NCBI RefSeq assembly: GCF_010183535.1
Contig: NC_071333.1
Coordinates: forward strand, 14,506,587-14,570,586
Source: Caenorhabditis remanei
Lineage: Eukaryota; Nematoda; Chromadorea; Rhabditida; Rhabditidae
DNA length: 64,000 nt
Direction: 5' to 3'
The notes below the pieces were generated by a model. It did no database searches, was not told where the DNA came from, and saw only the letters and a list, made by a program, of their open reading frames with translations. This document shows, one piece after another, positions 35,649 through 48,130 of the stretch. Every line of letters begins with the position of its first letter. Position 1 is the first letter of the stretch. Made by a program: the position numbers and the translations under genes.

Positions 35649-37287
35649 ATGAATGCTAATATAAAACTTTCAATTTATGAAAACCTGCAAAAAGGAGACC
35701 AGCTGCCTCCGTTTCAGTGAGTTACTAATGCTTGAGAATTGTATTCCAATTTATAAACTATTGCAGATGTATCGAGAAATTCAAAAATACCGGAAAATTA
35801 ACTGGAACTGGAATGGCTCCGCACGTTTTAAACTTAGCTGAAATCAGCTGCTTGGTAAGTTTTTAAAAATGAGTAATTTTTATGAACACCTTTTTTCCAG
35901 TCCGTAAATAAGTTGTGCATTGCTAGCACACAAGTTCTCGATGATAAAGAACCACGAAACGCGAACGATCATGAAGTTTTGATAAATTATTATGATTGTA
36001 CGGGAAGTACACGCGTTATGATCAATCAGCTTCTGGAAAAACTGCAGCTGAAGCATGTCTATACTATCTCAATCACTAACGAGGTGAGTCTTGAATTCCA
36101 TACTTAAAACATTAAAACATGGTTTCATTTCAGAGAGACTACAATGGACAAATTGGACATTTCACGATGTTGGCAGCCATCTGGAAAAGTTTGTCGACTT
36201 TCGAAGAAGGCGGCGCTGTTGGAAATGATGAAGATAATATATGTAAGTTTGAAAACTAGTGAAACATTTTAAAATTATCAAAACTTCAGGGTTAAAGGAC
36301 AACTTCCAAAGATATTTGATTCATAACGATTTCCAAATGCAATATAAGGAAATGGTGGTGTCTGCCATCTTCGACGGGAGCTCCACTGATGCGTTTTTGC
36401 TTCCGATCCCTGGCGTGGAAGAAACCGTCAGAAGGTATTTGTCAATTACCAAGAAAAATCGATGAACTAACGATTTTTACAGAACAAGCAGTGTGAACTT
36501 CTGGAAGAAATGCGATTTGATGTTCGCGAGCACCAACCTCCACAACGAATGCTTCCGCACCAACAGCCTGTTTTCTGGAAAGAATAAATGCGAAGAACAG
36601 TCCTCCACCATCAGGAGACAGCTCGGAGAGAGGAACAATCGGCTTGCTCTTGATGAAGATCTTGTTCCGAAGCTGATGATGTTGAATTCATCCTATCGCA
36701 CATCTGGAAATTCTAGTGAGAAACACGAGCGGCGGTGCTATGAAACTATGAAAAATCTCGAGAAAAGACACCCCGAGAAAATTTGTGGATTCGAAATCGT
36801 TCAGGGAGGAATATTGATCGTTTTGAAGAAGGAAAACTTGAACAAGAAAGAGTTCGCAAAGACGATCATGGTTAGTTTTAGTTTTCAAATTTTAATATTT
36901 AGTATTCCAAAATATCGGTAATATCTAAAATCACAACTACTAAAGTTCAAACTGCTCCTAATAGAAACCAGCAGTTTTCTTTCAATCTTGCATATATTCG
37001 ATGACTACAATATCAGCGAGCTGATTTTTATACAGATATTTTTTCAGACGAACATTATCCAAAACTTGAGTGGAATCACAGAAGTAAGAATTGATTACAT
37101 CTATCCTTCTCGCGAACCTCGCTCTTTTTCGTTTGGAGGAGATATGGAATGGAACACCGATGTGGAAAGTGATTGTTCGGATATCGGAGAAGAATATGGC
37201 AAACGACGGAAGGCGGAGAAGCCCTCAAGAAATAAAAAATTGGTCCATGAGGACTCATCTGATGAAGGTTCCGTTGAGTTAAATTGA
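35649..37287 (+). CDS. P1: lineage-expanded seven-exon family, intact
   Basis: Seven exons (35649-35716, 35767-35854, 35901-36083, 36134-36242, 36290-36434, 36483-36870, 37048-37287) give 406 residues. I do not recognise the family. Shared features: TGTGMAPHVLNLAEISCL at residues 35-52, SVNKLCIASTQVL opening exon 3, AAIWKSLS at 127-134, a Trp codon split by intron 4 (T|GG), and GFEIVQGGILIVLKK at 300-314. The C-terminus is charged and acidic (DSSDEGS). No signal peptide or membrane segment is evident, so it is probably cytosolic or nuclear. The ATG lies one base after a GTTACAG acceptor. P1 is the most divergent member, about 1.6 kb from the next. Function unknown. Confidence 0.85.
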
Positions 37288-37411
37288 ACGTGAAGTGTTA
37301 AATGTCTGGAAAACGCCAAATTTTTCTCATATAACGTGTTCTCGGTAAGCCTCGAGCAACGTTTGGCATAGGAACAGGTTTTTGAAGTAAAGTATTGGTT
37401 ATCTATTATCA

Positions 37412-37725
37412 TGGTGTCTACCTACCGGTCCCTGGGTTACTGTAGGTGCGCGAAGGTGCAGACCTTACATTTTTCTTTCAAGTCGTAAAGAGCTAATTTT
37501 TTAGTGCACTCTGTAAACGTTCATGATTGTTTTTCCAGAAAGTTTCAAAACTTTTTTTCAACTTTTTTGAAACCTTTGAGCACTTACTTAAAAGTTTGTG
37601 AAAAAAAACTATGATAAACGTTTATAAAGTGACTTAAAAATAGGGTCTCTACGACTTTAAAGAAAAATATAAGTTCTGCACCTTTGAGCACCTACAGTAA
37701 CCCAGGGACCGGTAGGTGGATACCA
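37412..37725. repeat. Inverted repeat (MITE-like) downstream of P1
   Basis: Arms of about 38 bp contain CTACCGGTCCCTGGGTTACT in inverted orientation at 37412-37450 and 37690-37725. Inner sequence is partly self-complementary (AAACGTT, GACTT). It is about 314 bp with no coding capacity. It lies in the probable P1 3' region and could affect 3' end structure. Confidence 0.75.
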
Positions 37726-38880
37726 GGAGTATGCACATGGATTAGCCAAGTTCCATTGAATATGCACTCAAACTGGGTGAACACTATCTTACCTGTAGGC
37801 TCTCTTCTCCTACATACATGTGTGTTGCTCGAGTCTTACGGAGAACGCGTAATATGCGTTTTGTTTTAAAAATTGCTTGTTCAGTTTATGTTGTGTTGTT
37901 TTATTTCCAAATTGTTGCTTTTCTAAAGTTCTAACCGTCCAGTTTTTGAACAATTTTAGAGTTTATTTCCTTTTTGCCTCAGTAATTTTTTCACCCCATA
38001 CTCCAAAACTATGCAAATTCATTTTTCCTGAATAGAATAGAATTTTCAGGTTTTTACTTGCAGCCACTAGTAGATTAACTCAAAATCCTAGATTGTCATC
38101 CTTGTTTCGTTTGTTTGTGTGCCTGCATGTTTTAATTTGATAATATAGGACTTGTTATTTTTCATTTTTGTATATTTTTGTTTCCCTTTCATTGTGTTAT
38201 TCAAAACCTTGAAACTTCATTTACCCCAAGAGATGATTAATGATCTCTTCCAATCATAAGCAGTATGTCATTATAGTTTCCGTTATGTACCCTCCACAAA
38301 CCCAATTCTCATCTTTCTGCTGAAATTTGCCACAATTGTTCTTCTCACATGTTTCGAGTTCTACACTTTTCCATTTCGGTTGAATATTCTTCAAACTCCG
38401 TAAGCATTTTTATTTGATGGTCTCATTCCTTTTAATCCCGGCTTGTTTTATAACAGCGTGTGATTCTTTTCTTTTTTTCTTTTTGATACTTCGTTTTACA
38501 ACTGTGTAGTCTAAATAACTTAAAGTTCACTAAATATCAGTGTTTCCTTTTTTAAATTCTGGGTTCTTGTCAACCCGCAACATGTACCTCAATAATGCTT
38601 TAAATTTTCATGATTTTTTGCATCCAAACTGTTTCACACGTATTTTTTCTGTCATTTCAATCTAACTTTTGAATTTCCTATCTCAAAATACAGTTCTCGA
38701 ATTATTAACTTTTACAAAATACTATCCCATCAAACTCATCTTCTCACCTGCCAGTAACGTTTTTTATCTTCTTCTTTTGTCCTATTTTCATCAGTTCTCT
38801 TTCTTTCTTTGAATTCACACTCGTTTCATTAGATCATCAAAAGTTTATTCTTTTTTATTTTCAGATTCTTTCAAACCGAA
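37726..38880. other. Spacer between P1 and P2 with one downstream-motif copy
   Basis: No gene visible. At about 38262-38340 lies one copy of the cluster's downstream motif (ATGTCAT, TTCCGTTATGTACCCTCC, CCCAATTCTCATC, CTGCTGAAATTTGCCACA), which recurs near 51045 and several times at 55860-56820. Confidence 0.6.
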
Positions 38881-40614
38881 ATGGAAGCTGAACTGAAAGA
38901 ATGGAGAAAAATATACATGGTAAAGGTTCTAAAGGACATCCGTCATCCAGAGAATAAGTGAGTTGAATTGCATTTCAATCAGATGTGCGACATTACTGGT
39001 AATTTTTTCAGTGTGTTTCCTGATTTTCAATTTACTAAGGATGTGGCAATTGGAGTGGCCCCACACGTTGTGGAATTGGCTGGTTGTAGTCGCCTGGTAA
39101 GTATTAGATTGTTAACTAAATGTTTTAAGTTCTTACTTTTAAGGCCGTTACCAGGAGTTGCCTTGTTTTATCGAAAGTGTTATTCAAACGGAAACCGAAA
39201 GATGTTCATGAACACAAGTGTCGTATACAACTAGGAGAAGAACCCCCTCTGTGTCGCCAATTGTTCGAAAGATTGAATTTGAAAAACAATGTATACGACA
39301 TAGAGGTTTGCTGTGAGGTGAGACCTTTTTCACTCTTTATTAAGGACTCAACGGGTTTGGAAAACTGAATACCGCGGTATTTCCTGTCGAATATACAAAA
39401 TTATGGGGAACATCGATAATATTGTCTTCCAAACTTTTTTTTGATCCTACAGGTATGTTTTCAACTCGAAAACAGATAGAATGAAAAATTTGACAAACTC
39501 TCAATTCATTTCTAACAAAAGCTATTTCCGGATAATTACGACGATCGAAAGGCCATCGTTCCAATGCTGACAGCAATATGGAAAAGCTTGTCATGTTTTG
39601 AGCAAGACAATCATCATAAAGAAGACTTTGAAAGTATATGTAAGAAATTGTGCAAAAATTTGAGTATATAGAATGCAACTTTACAGGAAATGCTGAGACC
39701 TTTGAAAAGTATTTGAATAGTATTGAACTCGATATCAAAGAGAAATCTTCAATGATTTCTGCCGTAATTTTTGGGAGCTTATCTGAGGCGCGTTTGCCAA
39801 CGTTCACTAACGATGGAGAACAATGCAACTTGTAAGATCAGATAATCAGAGACATGTGGATAACGTATTTTTGCAGAGTTCGACTTACAGGCTTCAAAAC
39901 AAACTACGACCTGGTCTATTTTCGTTTTTCCAATCATTTGAGGTGTTCAAGGTCGGAAAACAATGACGTTGTGAATTTTGAAATTGTATGAAAGGAATTC
40001 GATAAGTGCGAATCGTATGAAAAAGGAATTCGATAAGTTGGAGGCACCTGGAGACGTTGCGAGTCTCATGAAGAAAACTTCAGAAAAGCGCACTGAAGAG
40101 AAAGACAGCACTTTTTACGAGTTTGACCTTCAAGGTAAAAACGCTATGGTTGAATTTGATGAGATCTACCCTGGAATGATCAACGGATGGGAGATCCAAC
40201 ATGGAGGAGTTATGTTGGTCCTCAATAAAGGAGATTACAACAATAGTGAGTTATTAATGCTTATTTTCGTGAGTTTTTTTTGTAAAATGAAAAAAAAAAC
40301 TTTGTGATGAAAGGCAGGAGCAATGTTCGTCAAACTAGCTTGAAGGAATTGAGATCAAATTTTTGTACATTTTACAGAAATACATATGGGATCAAGACAA
40401 GAAACCAGGTTATTACCCAGCATGGACCGATCTGATAGTGCCATCTGGTGGAGCTAGAAGCATCAGAAGTTTTGGAGAGATCACAGAAATGTTGCATAAA
40501 GGCATTATTTGCGACAATTTCAACAAAATACCAGGACGTCCTCAATTTCGTCCTTTGAGGTTTACTAACACACAAATGCCCAAATCAAGAAAAAGGAAAC
40601 GGAGAAATAATTAG
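38881..40614 (+). pseudogene. P2: broken member of the seven-exon family
   Basis: All seven family exons can be located (38881-38957, 39012-39096, 39144-39317, 39522-39639, 39687-39831, 39877-40268, 40378-40614) with family motifs VAPHVVELAGCSRL, AIWKSLS and INGWEIQHGGVMLVL. Three problems appear. The exon-4 acceptor reads CTAACAAAAG, without the usual pyrimidine tract. The conserved split Trp codon at exon 4/5 has become T|GA, a stop. Exon 6 is 392 nt (2 mod 3) where intact members are 1 mod 3, and its frame stops at 39989-39991 beside a ~29-bp near-tandem duplication (GTATGAAA-GGAATTCGATAAG). An alternative upstream donor could avoid the first stop but not the frameshift. Probably a pseudogene. 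Confidence 0.75.
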
Positions 40615-40797
40615 AAAGACGAGGAAAGCCTAATATTCTCTCAAAAATTGATTTTTCTGTTCTGTTGTTGTTCCAACATTAATTTTTCTTTTCACCAATC
40701 TACGCAATGCGTTCCTTTCTGACTGTCTGTTTCTTGCTTTTTTATATTCACAGAAGGTTTTTATTCACTGTTCACAACTTGTTTCTTACTTCCTATT

Positions 40798-40803
40798 AAT
40801 AAA
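40798..40803 (+). terminator. Poly(A) signal after P2
   Basis: AATAAA in TATTAATAAAC, about 185 nt after the P2 stop. The same context recurs after P3 at 44226, showing that the 3' flank was duplicated with the gene. Confidence 0.55.
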
Positions 40804-40959
40804 CATTGACAATCAACTGGGTTTTAAATTTTGAAACTCGTGGTTTTGATTTACCCGCTATAATTACTTAATATTGTTTTCTTGCATTTCAATTCAAACC
40901 AACTCACATTCATTTTCCCCTAATAAATGGTTCATTTTCAGATATTCTTCAATATCAAA

Positions 40960-43904
40960 ATGGCACGTGAAGGAAATCTCTGGGATTCACGTCTATCAAA
41001 AGAAATCACTTGTCCACGTTTAGAGTAAGTTGTGTTGCTTCACAATAGAATGTGAAATTTTGGTACAAATTTTTGTGTTTTCAGAAATATCTACGGAGAA
41101 AAAAACGACGAAAACACTGGAATTGGAATAGCCCCTCATGTTGTGCAACTGGCAGGATGTACTTATCTGGTATGTTATCGGATGCGTGTTAAAATAGTTT
41201 TAACTGGAAAAATTATTTTTCAAGGCTGTCACCAAAAGTTGTATCGCAAAAGCGACAGTGTTACATGATCGAGAGCCAGTACATGTCAACGAACATCAAT
41301 TTCTGATCGGTTTGGATAAAAGAATCACCCCATATAGCGAATTCTTTTACCCATTACTCAATTTGTTGGAGTTGAAAAAGAGAGTGTACAAAATATGGGT
41401 TATTTATCAGGTAAGATTAAGGGATAAATACATAAACGCAAGCTTTGACCAGTTTAAGATATTTTTCTTTTTTATTTATACACTACTCAATTTCAACACA
41501 AATCATTGTATTCTTTTAGAAAGACCACAACGAGCAAGAATCGACATATTCTATGCTTGCCGCTATTTGGAAGAGCTTGTCGTACTTTGAGAGAGGAAAT
41601 GTGTATCAAGAAAGCAAAGACAGCATCTGTAAGTAATTTTGAAAACCCATTTGTTACTGTGTAATCTACTCTACAGGGCGAATCGAAAATTTTGAGAAGC
41701 GTTTGAATGAATTTGAAACCGGAATCCATCGAAAGGAAGCAATTATTTTAGCAGTGTTGCATGGGAATTCAGTTTCAGTGCGAGTACCGAAACCCATTCA
41801 CACTGGAGAGGGATACACCACGTAAAATCTGTTGATCGAAAACAAATAAGAAACAATATTTTCGCAGAATACCCTGTTCTGGATTCTACCACAGTTACGA
41901 TTTGGTGTTTGCTCGCTCTTCTAACCACCAATCTCGAGCGGCTCGTTGTGAAAATTTTGAGTTGGATCCAATCTTGAGAGATGACCAAGAATTACATGCA
42001 AGAGTCGAGGAATTCGAAAACAGCATCGAGATTGAACATACCTCTAACTTGGCGATTGAAGAAGTGCCCAATATTATGAAGAAAACATCTGCGGAACGTA
42101 TTCTGTCAGAGAAAAACGACGAGACTTATTATGAGCTGGATTCGAAGTGTGAACAGGCTATGATTCCCTCGACAGAAAAAACCCAGGAAACATTAAAGGA
42201 TGGGAAGTTCAACGAGGAGGAATCTTGTTGGTCTTACAGAAAGGAGACTTCCACCGCGACCACAAATTGCTGACACTTGTTGCAGTAAGTAATTTCATCT
42301 CAACTGAAACATTTTGTGGTAAAAATAACTCTTTTAGAATCGGGGACCGTGATAAAAAACGATGGCCCAAAAAATCAGGGGTCAAAATTCAAGCTCGGAA
42401 AAAATAAAGGTACCTTTTTTTCTTCCGAACTCATCTAAAGTTTGATTATTCTCGTAGACATAACCGAATATGGCTTTTTCACCCAACTTTCATTTGGAAA
42501 CAGGTGAAGAAGTTCATCACTTACGTTCCGATTTCGGATGAAAATAAAATAGTAAATTGTGAATAGAACATAGTTCATCGCGTCATTTGAAACTATATTC
42601 AGATGTTTCAAAAAGTTTAGATAGCAAGTAACATGCGGTAGAACTTGATTTTTATAGTTGTAAACTACTTTGTCGATATGTAACTTGCTAGGGAGTGCTT
42701 GTACAATAATGTTGTCCACTACAAAATAATGCTCTACCTTTGTTCTGTGTGATTTATCCATACTTTACTTTGTGGGACAATCATTGATACCGTAACACTC
42801 TCTCAAAGCTGGTTTCAACTGGAAGAGGTCAAATTGTATATCGTACTGTACGGTACTGTAATTGAAAAAAAACACTTGGATCCCTTTTTTCAACGTCTTA
42901 TCCGGGCCCCAGATTTTTTGGCCACTGGATTTTTTAACTTCTGATTCTGCGACCCTAATTTTTTGCACTTGATTTCTCGGCTCCTTATTATTTTTGGTCC
43001 TCCCTATGTTTTTAGGTCGGCTGCTGAATCTAAAAGAGCAGTGTGCTTCACCGGGATTTTAAAACTAGTGAAACCCGGTTTTTCATGAAAAAACCGGTGA
43101 AAATATTCACCGGATTTCACTGAAATTCACCGGTGTTTCAACGGGGAAAACCCGGAGAAAATCGGTGATCACCGGTGTTTCCCCGGTTTCCACCGGTTTT
43201 CGCCGGAGTTTTTTTTTAATTGGTAACACACAACCAGACTTTTCAAAACTGGACATTTCGTAACCGGGCATTTTGAAGCCGGACATTTCGCAACCGGACG
43301 TTTTGCAACAGAAAACTTCGAAACCGGACGTTTCCCAACCGGGCACTTTGCGACCGGAGATTTCGCAATTGGACGTTTCGCAACCGAATGACACTTCGAA
43401 ACAAAATAATGCCGGTTGCAAAACGTCCGGTTTTGAAGTGTCGGGTTTCGAAATGCCCTGTTTCAAAATGTCCGACTGCAAAATGGCCGGTTTCTTCACC
43501 GGTGGAGCACTGTAAAAGAGTGCCAAAAATTATCGAAAAATCAATGTTGAATTTCAAATTGAAATAATCCTTAATTCATAATACAGAATTACATCATGGT
43601 TCATGCAAGCTCAAAAACCGCGGAACGACTCAGGATTGATTACCAATTGATGGTGCCATCTGTTGGTGCTCGAAGCATCAGAACCGTCAATGAAATCACG
43701 GAAGTATTCTCTAAAACACTCCACTGTCGCCCTCGCAAAAGATCACCTAGCCCCCCACGAATTGAGTTCACCATGACGAATGTACCCGTACCAAAAAGTA
43801 GAACAAGAGACGTGCGTGAGAAAATAAAAATAAAAGGAAATGCACAAGCAGGAACCAGAAAAAGCGCAAGATTAAATGCTGGGAATCAAGCGCCTTCATT
43901 GTGA
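40960..43904 (+). pseudogene. P3: seven-exon family member with a -1 frameshift
   Basis: Exons 40960-41024, 41085-41169, 41225-41410, 41520-41628, 41677-41821, 41868-42284 and 43587-43904 follow the family layout and are very similar to P4 at DNA level. Motifs TGIGIAPHVVQLAGCTYL, AVTKSCIA, AAIWKSLSYFE and, in another frame, GWEVQRGGILLVLQKGD are present. Exon 6 is 417 nt (0 mod 3) against 421 in P4. Alignment with P4 places a one-base loss between 42163 and 42180, after EQAMI, and the shifted frame stops at 42271-42273. Intron 6 has grown to 1.3 kb with CCGG-rich repeats. Exon 7 is open and ends in a basic tail. Either a recent pseudogene or a C-terminally altered product; an assembly error is possible. 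Confidence 0.75.
43040..43510. repeat. CCGG-rich short tandem and inverted repeats in P3 intron 6
   Basis: From 43075 to 43210 there are many copies of ACCGGTG/CACCGG words. From 43232 to 43390 runs a ~16-bp unit close to GCAACCGGACGTTTTG. From 43410 to 43500 the same unit appears in inverted orientation. The intron is thus a locally GC-rich hairpin-forming block, absent from the matching intron of P4 (45738-46180). Confidence 0.8.
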
Positions 43905-44225
43905 ACAGTCTTTACTTGTTTCAGTGTTTCTTAATTCATATCATTCCTCTTCTCGTCTTGACATGTAAGAATTATCAAAAATTCATTTTTCTCTTCTGTT
44001 GTTGTCTCAATGTTGTTGTTTTAACCTATATATTCCATGGAGTTATTCATAGAGAAATAATTGTATTATGACTTTTCATGCACATTTTGCTAACTCACAA
44101 CACTTCGCCTAATGTTTAAAACTTTGCCACTCATTTCAATACGTTCCTTTCTGACTGTCTGTTTCTTGCTTCTTTATCTTTGCAATTTCCATTTACTGTT
44201 CACAACGTGATTCTTTCGTCCAATT

Positions 44226-44231
44226 AATAAA
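44226..44231 (+). terminator. Poly(A) signal after P3
   Basis: AATAAA about 320 nt after the P3 stop in the same TTAATAAAC context as the P2 signal. The next gene starts about 150 nt later. Confidence 0.5.
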
Positions 44232-44382
44232 CTTTGATAATCAACTGATTTTTAAATTTTGTGACTCGTGGTTTTGATTTACCCGCTATAATTACTGATA
44301 AATTGCTTTCTTGCATATCAATTCGAACCAATTCATTTCTGACTAATAAATAATTCACTTTCAGATATTCTTCAATATCAAA

Positions 44383-46438
44383 ATGAACGATCGATTAGAA
44401 GTTAAACATGTACAAAAAAGGGTCGCTTATTCAAGTTTAGAGTGAGTTGTGTTGTTTTTCAATAAGATGTGAAATTTTGGTACAAATTGTGTTTTCAGAA
44501 ATATCAATGGAAAAAGAAGCGACGAGAACACTGGAATTGGAATAGCTCCTCATGTTGTGCAACTGGCAGGATGTACTTATCTGGTATGTTATCGGATGCG
44601 TATTAAAAGGTTTTTAACTGGAAAAATTATTTTTCAAGGCTGTCACCAAAAGTTGCATTGCAAAAGCGATAGTGTTACATGATCGAGAGCCAGTAAATAT
44701 CAACGAACATCAATTTCTGATCGGTATGGATAAACGAATCACCCCATATAGCGAATTCTTTTACCCATTACTCAATATGTTGGAGTTGAAAAAAAGAGTG
44801 TACAAAATATGGATTAATGGTCAGGTAAAACTTGAATACAAACACACTTACGCTAATTTTGAACACTTTACATGATATTGTTAAGATAATTTATGATTAG
44901 TGAAGGAATTAGCATATAGCATATTATTCTCTTGAATAATTTTAGAGAGACCACAACCAGCAAGAATCAATATATACTACATATTCTATGCTTGCCGCTA
45001 TTTGGAAGAGCTTGTCGTACTTTGAGAGAGGAAATGTGTATCAAGAAAGCAAAGACAGCATCTGTAAGTAATTTTGAAAACACATTTGTTACTGTGTAAT
45101 CTACTCTACAGGGCGGATCGAAAATTTTGCGAAGCGTTTGAATGAATTTGAAACCGGAATCGATCGAAAGGAAGCAATTATTTCAGCAGTGTTGTGTGGA
45201 ACCTCATTTTCACTGCAAGTACCGAATTTTCCGTGCGTGTACCACCTTAACACAGGAAGTCGATACACAACGTAAAATCTGTTGATCGAAAACAGAAAGA
45301 AACAATGTTTTTACAGAGTACCCTGTGCTGAATTTTACCACAATTACGATTTGGTTTTTGTTGCATCTATTTATCACTATCTTCGTGCCACTCGTTGTGA
45401 TAATTTTGAGCCGAATCCAATCTTGAGTGATAGTCAACAATTACATGCAAGAGTCGTGGATTTTGAAAAAAGCATTTGGATGGAAAGTAACAACAGGACA
45501 CCAACTGGTGCGATGGCCAGTTTAATGAAGAAAACATCTGCGGAACGTATTCTCTCAGAGAAAAACAATGAGACTTATTATGAGCTCGATTCGGAGTGTG
45601 AACAGGCTATGATTGATTTCGATAAAGAGAACCCAGGGAAGATTAAAGGATGGGAGGTTCAACGAGGAGGAATCTTGTTGGCGTTGCAAAAAGGAGACAT
45701 CCAACGAAATAACGACGATTTCCTGGTACTTATTGCAGTGAGTACTTTATTGAAGAATACAACAACAATGATTAAAATACCCGTCAAAATTCAAAAAAAT
45801 CAACGCTGCCAATGTCGAATTTCAAGACCTCCGCCCCAATTTTCTTCAGGCGTTTTAATAACTTTTCGACAAAATAAAAAATTCTTGAAGTATGAAAATG
45901 AACTCGCCGAAATGCGTGCATCGTAATATGAAAATATCATAACTGACAACAATACGCCATTAACCGACTGTATAATTTGAGAAAACATCTGGTTCTCTTT
46001 TGTTTATTCGGGTCCCCGGTTTTTTCTGGCAGCTGATTTTTTGAAACCTGACTTCTAGGCTTCTGATAACTTTTGAGCCGCCGATTTTTTTCGGCCAGCC
46101 GCTGATTCTAAAGGACTGCCAAAAAATTGGAAAAATCAACTCAGCTTTTAAATTGAAAGAATCCTAAATTCATATTACAGGAATACATGGTGAATCATAT
46201 TAAGTCAATTGCCACTGAATCGATCAAGATACATTTCCACTTGATGGTGCCATCTGTTGGAGCTCGAAGCATCAGAAGCATCAATGAAATCATGGACGAA
46301 TTCTCTAAATCGTGCGAATTCCGACGTCTAAGTCGAGCAAGGATGCATGATTTTCCTAGACCCGGACAAAAAAGAAACATACAAATGCGTGAACCCGTAG
46401 AAAGAAAAAAGAGCCCAAGATTAGATGCTGGAAAATAA
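44383..46438 (+). CDS. P4: lineage-expanded seven-exon family, intact
   Basis: Seven exons (44383-44441, 44499-44583, 44639-44824, 44946-45063, 45112-45271, 45317-45737, 46181-46438) join in phase to 428 residues. Motifs are TGIGIAPHVVQLAGCTYL (31-48), AVTKSCIAKAIVLHDREP, AAIWKSLSYFE, the intron-split Trp opening exon 5, GWEVQRGGILLALQKGD (314-330) and LMVPSVGARSIRS in exon 7, ending in a basic Arg/Lys-rich tail. P4 is the closest relative of P3 and keeps the base P3 has lost. Compared with P1, exons 4 and 5 carry small in-frame insertions (118 and 160 nt). The start follows a TTTCAG acceptor by 18 nt in the same leader as P3. No known domain recognised; the basic tail would suit nucleic-acid or nuclear association, which is inference. 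Confidence 0.85.
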
Positions 46439-48130
46439 GGAACTCAATTGTGAAATATTTTCCAATTCCCATGTTCAGATATTGTCTTAAATCTATGTTC
46501 CCCTCCTGTTTCTTCATACTGATTCTTCAGAAGCATTGATATCCTTTTGAAAAGTGCACAAGTCTATCCAACGTTTTTAATTTCACATCACTCTTTGAAA
46601 GTCTTCTTCAAATTCAGATTCTACATCCTATAACTTTTTCTGTTTTTCCCAATCAATTCCATATCTAATATGTACTGTTCTATCACCACCAGTAATGGTT
46701 CATGATAGTTATCCGTCTTACTCCAACCACACCTGTTTCCCAGTTTTTTTACGATTCTAATGTACAGAAGTTAACTAAAATTCGTACCCCTTTGTTATTT
46801 CATTGATTACAGTATCTATGTCATAAAGAGTAATAGGGTACCGTAACTGTTTTCATTTAAAAAAAATGTTGTTGTATGGCCACGTTCTCCATTGTTAAGT
46901 TTCGTCTGTACCTTCACGACTAAGGATTTTTTCTGCTGTTTTTTAACTTTTGCCATCACTTGCAATTTGATTTTTCTCAGGAATATGCTTTTCTTGCATT
47001 TCTCACACATGATTCCTACTCACGGTACATAACGTGTTTTATCTTACCCATGATTATGATTCGAACATTTGCAATCCATCTCAACATGTTTAATTTTTAT
47101 TTTTTACAGTTATAATTAATGATACTCCCTGAACAAATAAAGATAAAGAATAACGGCTTTTTATTGTGGTTGTATTTATTAATATCATCTTTTTGAGATT
47201 GGAAAAATTTTATCTATATTGGAACCGAATCTTAAACTTACAGAGTTTTGAAAAATTTAGATGCGGTCGGAAGGTGTTTCGTGAATTGCAGTTTACGCTG
47301 GATCCGTTGACTTGTATGAAATACCAAGACAACCTCAATAAAGTGGTAAGTCAGTTAAAAAATAGTTGGAATAGAGAATAAACTGCCAAAATCGGATCTG
47401 AATTCCCGGAAATCAGCGTAGAAACAATAATAGAGGAATTCAAAATTTTATTTCGTTTGTTATTCGTACAGAAATTTTGAGATGCGCTGAAAACTTTTTT
47501 TAAAAAAAGTAATTAGACTACATAGAGCACTTCTGAAACAGGTTCTGTCTTTCATTAAATTTGCATAGAGGTGAGCAATGTAAGGATAACTTATCTCCAT
47601 GTGAATTTTCTGAGAGTCCCGAGAGCGGCTTTAATACTCCCTGTCCTATTCTTTGCATATTTGCGGACATCAGACCTGACCGATACACAGAGTCCTCCAA
47701 ACTGTTTGTTCGAACGCGGACCATCTCCTATATCACTGTGACTCCCTTATCATCTACATACATGAAAACTAATACTAGCAAGTGAAAAGACGTTTTTTGA
47801 CTACGATAAACAAGAAGAGATCTGGCAACATTCCATGGGGCAACAGCCATTAATATTTCGTGACAATAATCCATAATTCCTAACTTATTTCAAACATCAT
47901 CATGAATTTCTTTCATGAGTTGTTAAAGTACTGATCGGGTAATGAATCTGCGTCAGTTCCTTTCCGGTGATTTCTTTTTAAAACTGTTTCAAATATGCGT
48001 ACGCTTATTATCCCCCTACTAGATCTTCTGTGAGTCAAGATTCTCTAATCATCGTGCATCCTCTGTTCCTCCAACCTTTTTTTCTTGACGTGAACTCCCT
48101 TTAACATCTCTAACCAAAATCTCTCACCCG
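46439..48130. other. Spacer between P4 and P5
   Basis: No complete gene is visible. AATAAA at 47136 may end a long P4 transcript. One exon-like piece at 47241-47345 is listed separately. Confidence 0.5.
47241..47345 (+). other. Isolated exon-like fragment
   Basis: An open 105-nt segment lies between an acceptor CTTACAG and a donor GTG|GTAAGT, encoding about 35 residues (FEKFRCGRKVFREL, then LDPLTCMKYQDNL). Composition is coding-like, but no neighbouring exon could be joined and no family is recognised. It may be a relic of a gene displaced by the expansion. Confidence 0.25.

Noticed and set aside
43107..43557. Open frames with repetitive Cys/Glu or Arg/Asn pattern in P3 intron 6
   Set aside because: Artefact of the 16-bp CCGG-rich repeat; no start context or splice support.
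1559..47992. Scattered CTGTTTCA octamers (about 1560, 25886, 38627, 43460, 47985) as nematode piRNA upstream motifs
   Set aside because: Few and unclustered, close to what chance predicts in T-rich DNA, without consistent downstream spacing.
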